Notes under the pieces: generated by a model
The model's input: the letters and a program-made list of their open reading frames with translations, nothing else
Told to the model about the DNA's origin: nothing
The model's database searches: none
Shown: piece after piece, positions 59,390 through 64,000 of the stretch
How positions within the stretch are numbered: position 1 is the stretch's first letter
Layout: every line of letters starts with the position of its first letter
DNA from: Paraburkholderia bannensis NBRC 103871
Lineage (GTDB): Bacteria > Pseudomonadota > Gammaproteobacteria > Burkholderiales > Burkholderiaceae
Assembly (NCBI RefSeq): GCF_000685015.1
Contig: NZ_BAYA01000014.1
Coordinates: 1-64,000, forward strand
Reading direction: 5' to 3'
DNA length: 64,000 bases
Position numbers and translations under genes: made by a program

Positions 59390-59791
59390 TCAAGCCATCT
59401 TGACGGGAGCGCGCCACGATTCCGGATTCGTCCAGAATGCGCCGCGCAGGCGGTCGCGGCTCGGCGGTGCGGGCGGCTTGGTGGCAGTCGCGCCAATGCG
59501 TCCGCGCAGCGAAATTTCGCGGCCGCTCGTGCCCAGGCGCTTCACGATTTCGGCGAGCGTGCCGTCAGCCTGCCATTCGTCGAAGCGGCGGCGGCAGGTG
59601 GGCGGCGAGGGGTAGCGGCCCGGCAGCTTCGACCAGCCTTCACCCGTCGACAGCACCCAAAGCACTGCGTTGACCACGGCACGCGCTTCGACGCGAGGCC
59701 GTCCGCGTCGCTCGCTCCGTGCGGGTTCCGCACAGAACAACGCCTCGACCAGGGCCCATTCGTTATCTCTCAAATCGTCGAACAGCATCAT
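59390..59791 (-). CDS. Solitary IS5/IS4-type transposase N-terminal domain (DUF4096-like)
   Basis: 133-residue protein resembling the first reading frame of IS5-group transposases: DDLRDNEWALVEALF, RRGRPRVEARAVVNAVLWVL, GEGWSKLPGRYPSPPTCRRRF. This is the helix-turn-helix part only; the DDE catalytic half is absent and the protein ends with its own extra ~35 residues. No terminal inverted repeats or target duplication were seen. An AGGTG ribosome site precedes ATG-ATG at 59791. It may be an IS remnant or a domesticated DNA-binding protein. Confidence 0.72.
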   Translation of the reverse strand: MMLFDDLRDNEWALVEALFCAEPARSERRGRPRVEARAVVNAVLWVLSTGEGWSKLPGRYPSPPTCRRRFDEWQADGTLAEIVKRLGTSGREISLRGRIGATATKPPAPPSRDRLRGAFWTNPESWRAPVKMA

Positions 59792-60215
59792 GTTTCACCT
59801 CAGCGAAGCTATCTCCGGTGCGCTGCCCCGCGCTGCGCACTCTTCATGTACTTCCGGCCGGTTGGCGGAGTACCAGGCGGAATCGGTTTTGGACGGGCCA
59901 GTCTCATCAAGCATCGGACCGTCCGCCGATCCTGTGTCTGCCTTAATGCGAGAAGCGTGCCAGCTCGCACACTTTCGTCTCGAAGCCGCGTGGCATCAAG
60001 CCCGCGCGGGTGCTTGCCAGGGGCGTATGAGACTCGAAAACGCATCGCCGGGAAATCGGGACAATCACCAATCTTGTGCAAACAGGCCCGCCAGGCGTGC
60101 GTTTTCGGTGTATTGCTGCACTGCGTCGAACAATTGCCGGGCGGATTCACGATGCTGTAACGATCCAGCAACCGTCTAAAATTGCATCAAACAAAGTGAT
60201 TCATGAGGCAGGCAG
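59792..60215. other. Intergenic region upstream of the LysR gene
   Basis: No gene is supported: the minus-strand frame at 59809-60171 has poor coding character and no ribosome site or family resemblance. The part next to the LysR gene is AT-richer and probably holds its promoter; no clear T-N11-A palindrome was found. Confidence 0.4.
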
Positions 60216-61115
60216 ATGAATGTGACGTTGCGGCAATTGCGGGTGTTCATCGAAGTCGCGCGGCTGCAGAGCTTTAGCCGCGCAGGGGACGAAATCGGCC
60301 TCACGCAGTCGGCGGTGAGCCGCTGCGTGCGCGAACTGGAGGCGGAAATGGGCGTGAAGCTCGTCGATCGCACCACACGCGACGTGCAACTGACCGACGT
60401 GGGCGCCAATCTGATCGCCACGATCCCGCGTTTGCTCGGCGACCTCGACGACGCATTGCGCGAGATCCGCGAAATCGGCGAGCAGCGGCGCGGCCGTGTG
60501 GTGGTGGCGGCCAGCCCGACGGTCGCCTGCCGGTTGATGCCTGAGGTGGTCGCGGCGTGCGGGCGGCAGTTCCCCTACGTCACGCTCGGCCTGCGCGACG
60601 ACGTGCAGAGCGACGTGATCCGCAAGGTGCGCTCGGGTGAGGTCGATTTCGGCGTGGTGATCGGGCCCTTCACAGGGGCGGCGGCGGAAGATCTCGAGAC
60701 CGAGTTGCTGGCGACGGATTCGTTCTGCGTGGTCGTGCGCGGCGATCACGTGCTGGCCGGTCACGACGAGGTGCCGTGGAAGGCGCTCGACGGCGAACGT
60801 CTGGTGATGCTCGATCATGCTTCGGGTAGCCGTCCGCTGATCGACGCCGTGATGCACGAGCAGGGCGTGAACGCGCGCGTCGTGCAGGAACTGGGGCATC
60901 CGGCGACGGTGTTCGGGCTCGTGGAGGCGGGTGTGGGCGTGAGCGTGCTGCCGTGGCTCGCGTTGCCGGTGCCCGCTGGATCGTCGCTGCTGGCGCGCTC
61001 GCTCGTGCCGCGCGCCGAGCGCACGGTCGAACTCGTGCGGCGGCGCGACCGCTCGCTGTCACCGGCCGCCGAGGCGGTCTGGACGCTGATCCGCGAACTG
61101 GGTGGCGAGCGTTAA
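60216..61115 (+). CDS. LysR-family transcriptional regulator
   Basis: 299-residue regulator with the LysR helix-turn-helix (LRQLRVFIEVARLQSFSRAG, LTQSAVSRCVRELEAEMG) and a periplasmic-binding-like effector domain (VVVAASPTVACRLMP, VRSGEVDFGVVIGP, GVGVSVLPWLALP). The early Cys/Arg recognition-helix pattern resembles the CynR/GltC group. A PLP aminotransferase follows 110 bp downstream on the same strand and is a candidate target. The effector is unknown. Confidence 0.9.
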   Translation: MNVTLRQLRVFIEVARLQSFSRAGDEIGLTQSAVSRCVRELEAEMGVKLVDRTTRDVQLTDVGANLIATIPRLLGDLDDALREIREIGEQRRGRVVVAASPTVACRLMPEVVAACGRQFPYVTLGLRDDVQSDVIRKVRSGEVDFGVVIGPFTGAAAEDLETELLATDSFCVVVRGDHVLAGHDEVPWKALDGERLVMLDHASGSRPLIDAVMHEQGVNARVVQELGHPATVFGLVEAGVGVSVLPWLALPVPAGSSLLARSLVPRAERTVELVRRRDRSLSPAAEAVWTLIRELGGER

Positions 61116-61225
61116 GCGCAGGCACGGGGAATAAAGACATTGGCGCATGCGCGGCTACACTGGTGCACAGTTGCTGCTGTTTAACCCAACGCATAAGCCA
61201 ACCGCCCAAGCCAACGGAACCCTCG

Positions 61226-62467
61226 ATGCGCGATCTCGACCTGTCTTCGTCCGCCACCCCGTCGCTCAACACGGTGCTTTCATCGTCGACCGCGCCCGCC
61301 ATGGCGCGCGATGCGGTACACGCACTGCGCGCGTCGCAGATCCGCGAAGTGGCCAATGCGGGCTTTGGCGTGCCCGACGTGCTGCCGTTCTGGTTCGGTG
61401 AATCCGATCGCGTGACGCCCGGTTTCATTCGCGACGCCGCCGCCCAGGCGCTCACGCGCGGCGACACGTTCTACACGCACAACCTCGGCATCGCGCCGCT
61501 GCGTGACGCGCTTTCGCGCTACGTGGGCGACCTGCACGGGGACACCAGCGCCGACCACATCGCCGTTACCAGCGCGGGCGTGAATGCGCTGATGCTGGCG
61601 GCGCAGCTCGTCACGGGCGCGGGAGATCGCGTGGTCGCCGTGACGCCGCTGTGGCCGAATCTCGTCGAAATCCCGAAGATCCTGGGCGCAAGCGTCGAAA
61701 CGGTGGCGCTCGATTATGGTGCGCGCGGCTGGGCACTCGATCTCGAGCGCCTGCTTGCGGCGCTGAGGCCGGGCACGAAGATGCTCATGATCAACTCGCC
61801 GAACAACCCGACTGGCTGGGTGATGACGCGCGACGAGCAGCGCGCCGTTGTGGAGCATTGCCGCCGCCACGGCATCTGGATCGTCGCCGACGAGGTCTAC
61901 GAGCGCCTTTATTACGGCAACGCCGGTGAGCGCACTGCGCCGTCATTCCTCGATATCGCCACGCGTGACGAGCGTCTGATCTGCGTCAATTCGTTTTCGA
62001 AGGCGTGGCTCATGACGGGCTGGCGGCTCGGCTGGATGGTCGCGCCGCGCGCGCTCATGGACGATCTCGGCAAGCTGGTCGAATACAACACGTCGTGCGC
62101 GCCGTCCTTCGTCCAGCAGGCCGGGATCGTCGCGCTGGAGCAGGGCGAGGCGTCCACGCAAGAGCTCGTTACCGATCTGCGCGTGTCGCGCGATCACCTC
62201 GCGGCGGCGCTCGCGCGCTTGCCGGGCGTCGACGTGAAAACGCCGCATGGCGCCATGTACCTGTTTTTCCGCCTCACGGGGGCGCAGAAGAGCCTCGAAC
62301 TGTGCAAGGCGCTGGTGCGCGAGGCGGGGCTTGGACTCGCACCGGGCAGCGCATTCGGCCCCGAAGGCGAGGGTTTCGTGCGCTGGTGTTACGCATGCGA
62401 TCCGGCGCGGCTCGATGCGGGCGTCGAGCGGCTCGCGCGGTATCTCGAGCAGCACGGCGCGGCCTGA
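61226..62467 (+). CDS. Class I/II PLP-dependent aminotransferase
   Basis: 413-residue fold-type I aminotransferase of the aspartate family. The PLP Lys is in VNSFSKAWLMTGWRLGW, the ring-stacking and Asn/Asp motifs are INSPNNPTGW and IVADEVYERLYYG, and the substrate-carboxylate Arg is likely in GEGFVRWCYAC. It resembles aspartate/alanine-type transaminases, with substrate not fixed. The ATG at 61226 is preferred to the earlier start in GC-rich noise. It lies downstream of a LysR gene. Confidence 0.87.
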   Translation: MRDLDLSSSATPSLNTVLSSSTAPAMARDAVHALRASQIREVANAGFGVPDVLPFWFGESDRVTPGFIRDAAAQALTRGDTFYTHNLGIAPLRDALSRYVGDLHGDTSADHIAVTSAGVNALMLAAQLVTGAGDRVVAVTPLWPNLVEIPKILGASVETVALDYGARGWALDLERLLAALRPGTKMLMINSPNNPTGWVMTRDEQRAVVEHCRRHGIWIVADEVYERLYYGNAGERTAPSFLDIATRDERLICVNSFSKAWLMTGWRLGWMVAPRALMDDLGKLVEYNTSCAPSFVQQAGIVALEQGEASTQELVTDLRVSRDHLAAALARLPGVDVKTPHGAMYLFFRLTGAQKSLELCKALVREAGLGLAPGSAFGPEGEGFVRWCYACDPARLDAGVERLARYLEQHGAA

Positions 62468-62817
62468 AACTCGGGGCGAGGGAACATCGGCATGCGGGCC
62501 GCATCGATCAATACGGTATTGACGTTAGCGGGCTAAAACCCGCGTCGCCGCGACTTTACGCCCCCGTCGTTTTTGCGTAAGATGACGCTCAGTCACGCGA
62601 TTCCCTGCGGGAATTTCGCTGCTCCGTCCGGCTGGGTCTGGCACTTTGTAGCTCTCCAAGTGTGCAAGGTGTTGTTTAGCGGCCCCCCGGTGCGTGCTCC
62701 CATCAATATGACCGATCAGAATTCGGGCGAGCGCGTCTCCAGTTCCATATCGTCTTTCGTCTGTCTGATCCGGTTCCCTGAACCTGATTTACCTTACTTA
62801 GGGTCTGACCTGGCTGC
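62468..62817. other. Interval upstream of scpB
   Basis: No gene is supported. Two small inverted repeats are visible: GCGGG with CCCGC near 62529-62544, and ATTCCC-TGC-GGGAAT (62600-62614). The final 60 bp before scpB are AT-richer and may hold its promoter. Confidence 0.4.
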
Positions 62818-63825
62818 ATGAATACCCAAGAGGCGAAGATCGTCCTCGAGACTGCATTGATCTGCACGCAGGAGCCGCTGAAGATCGGCGAGCTGCGCAA
62901 GCTGTTTGCCGACGACATCTCGGCCGACACCGTTCGTAACCTGCTCGAAGACCTGCGGCAAGAATGGTCTGGACGCGGCGTGGAACTGGTGGGCCTCGCG
63001 TCCGGCTGGCGCTTCCAGAGCAAGCCGGCCATGCGCACGTACCTCGACCGCCTGCATCCCGAAAAGCCGCCGCGCTATTCGCGCGCAGTGCTCGAAACAC
63101 TCGCGATCATCGCGTACCGGCAGCCGGTCACGCGCGGCGATATCGAGGAAATCCGCGGGGTGACGGTCAATACGCAGGTCGTCAAGCAGCTTGAGGATCG
63201 CAACTGGATCGAAGTCATCGGTCATCGGGATGTGCCGGGACGCCCGGCGCTGTACGCCACGACGCGCCAGTTTCTCGACGATCTCGGTTTGAGGTCGCTC
63301 GACGAACTGCCGCCGCTCGACGATCCGTCGAACCAGCTGGGCGAGCAGTTGCTGGCCCAGCATGCGATCGAATTCCCGGAAAGCGAAGTCGCGCAACTGA
63401 TCGCCGAAGCCGCAGCGGAGCATGGCGAAGATTCGCTCGCAACGGGCACGGCCGAAGCAACGACGGACGTTGCGGTTGATGCTGCGGATCTGGACGCGGG
63501 GCGCGAAGCGCAAGAGGCGACGGGTGAAGCGGCTGTCGAGCCGGCAGTTCAAGCGGCAGCTGAGCCGGCAGTCGAAGCGGCTGGTCACACGGCGCCGCAA
63601 CTGGCCGCCGTGCAGGCGCATCTCGACGAATCCGCGTTCGCGCAGGACGAGCCGGGCGCACACGACGCGCAGGATCTCGACGCCGCGCTGGCCGATGCCA
63701 GCGCGACGCAGCCCGCTGGCCATGCTGCCGGCGAGCCCGCAGAAGAACACGAAGACCGCCGCGACGCGGCGCAGGACGACCCCGTCTCGACGACGGACGA
63801 CGACGCCGCCCGACGCGGCATCTGA
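62818..63825 (+). CDS. scpB: Chromosome segregation/condensin subunit ScpB
   Basis: 335-residue kleisin-interacting protein. It carries two winged-helix domains: an N-terminal one (EAKIVLETALICTQEPL, DTVRNLLEDLRQEW, GWRFQSKPAM) and a second (RYSRAVLETLAIIAYRQPV, TRGDIEEIRGVTVNTQVVKQ). The FLDDLGLRSLDELPPL segment completes the core at about residue 170. The remaining ~160 residues are an acidic Ala/Glu/Asp-rich tail, longer than in most ScpB proteins. ScpB works with SMC and ScpA. rluB follows directly, the usual betaproteobacterial order. Confidence 0.93.
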   Translation: MNTQEAKIVLETALICTQEPLKIGELRKLFADDISADTVRNLLEDLRQEWSGRGVELVGLASGWRFQSKPAMRTYLDRLHPEKPPRYSRAVLETLAIIAYRQPVTRGDIEEIRGVTVNTQVVKQLEDRNWIEVIGHRDVPGRPALYATTRQFLDDLGLRSLDELPPLDDPSNQLGEQLLAQHAIEFPESEVAQLIAEAAAEHGEDSLATGTAEATTDVAVDAADLDAGREAQEATGEAAVEPAVQAAAEPAVEAAGHTAPQLAAVQAHLDESAFAQDEPGAHDAQDLDAALADASATQPAGHAAGEPAEEHEDRRDAAQDDPVSTTDDDAARRGI

Positions 63826-63887
63826 AGCAACAAACACACTGACGCGCCCCTCCCATCGGGCGCGCAACCTGACATTTCGAGGTTGTT

Positions 63888-64000
63888 TTGACTGATATCC
63901 ACGACACCGATTCGACCGACGCGTCCGAATCCGCGCGTCGCGCGTCCTCCACGCGCGATGACGACACGCGCGCTGCCCGCGATGGCGGCGAGGTCGCTGG
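63888..64000 (+). CDS. rluB: Probable 23S rRNA pseudouridine synthase RluB (3' partial)
   Basis: Only the first 37 codons lie in the window. They start with TTG (63888) about 5 nt after a GAGG ribosome site and read MTDIHDTDSTDASES, then an Arg/Asp/Ala-rich stretch. Such a charged low-complexity extension before the S4 domain is common in betaproteobacterial RluB. The call rests mainly on position directly after scpB, where rluB is normally found. No catalytic residue is visible in the fragment. Confidence 0.6.
   Translation, partial: MTDIHDTDSTDASESARRASSTRDDDTRAARDGGEVA

Noticed and set aside
59809..60171. A 120-codon minus-strand frame
   Set aside because: No ribosome site, unbalanced composition and no recognisable motif; it covers the promoter region of the LysR gene.
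1..64000. CRISPR arrays, tRNA or rRNA genes
   Set aside because: No array of direct repeats with unique spacers, no T-loop (GGTTCGAATCC-like) in a cloverleaf context and no rRNA-like sequence was seen.

Overview
The window looks like a chromosomal segment of a Burkholderia/Paraburkholderia-type betaproteobacterium. The DNA is very GC-rich, genes are tightly packed on both strands, and the content fits that group: hopanoid genes hpnK/hpnL at the left edge, a complete arginine succinyltransferase (AST) locus, a cobalamin-riboswitch cbtBA pair, an MdtABC-type RND pump, and the scpB-rluB junction at the right edge. The assignment rests on gene content and base composition only. No rRNA, tRNA, prophage or CRISPR array was seen.

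Layout. 1-4429: 3' part of hpnK, hpnL, a two-repeat BamE/OmlA-like lipoprotein, a patatin phospholipase, and (minus strand) an unusual histidine phosphatase. 4496-5676: B12 riboswitch and cbtB-cbtA. 6025-18102: a polar amino-acid ABC transporter (two permeases, ATPase), a GlxA/ArgR-type AraC regulator, the whole AST pathway in order (astC, aruF, aruG, astD, astB, astE) and the periplasmic binding protein; together they import arginine or ornithine and convert arginine to glutamate. 18454-25237: a four-gene EAL/HDOD/GGDEF signalling island. 25453-28904: peroxiredoxin, small membrane proteins, a second BamE-like lipoprotein, and a divergent LysE exporter/Lrp pair. 28981-36849: mdtA-mdtB-mdtC on the minus strand, without an outer-membrane channel gene.

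37300-38886: an IclR regulator, then about 730 bp of AT-richer non-coding DNA holding at least one good candidate small RNA and other structured elements. 38887-44518: LysR, SDR, an ammonium transporter behind a sigma-54-type promoter, an orphan CHASE3-like histidine kinase and a small membrane protein. 44665-51608: DJ-1/PfpI protein, GNAT, lipoprotein, an Rrf2 regulator plus NmrA-type gene sharing a nearly identical 19-bp operator, a large MscS channel, and cysteine dioxygenase divergent from an Lrp regulator. 51725-59791: FUSC exporter, VC0807-like membrane protein, ArfB ribosome rescue factor, several small exported or hypothetical proteins, a YdcF protein and a solitary IS5-like transposase N-terminal domain. 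60216-64000: LysR, PLP aminotransferase, scpB and the 5' end of a probable rluB.

A recurrent oddity is short in-frame tandem repeats near the 3' ends of genes (hpnL, aruG, mdtB, mdtA, histidine kinase), with periods of 9, 12 or 18 bp.
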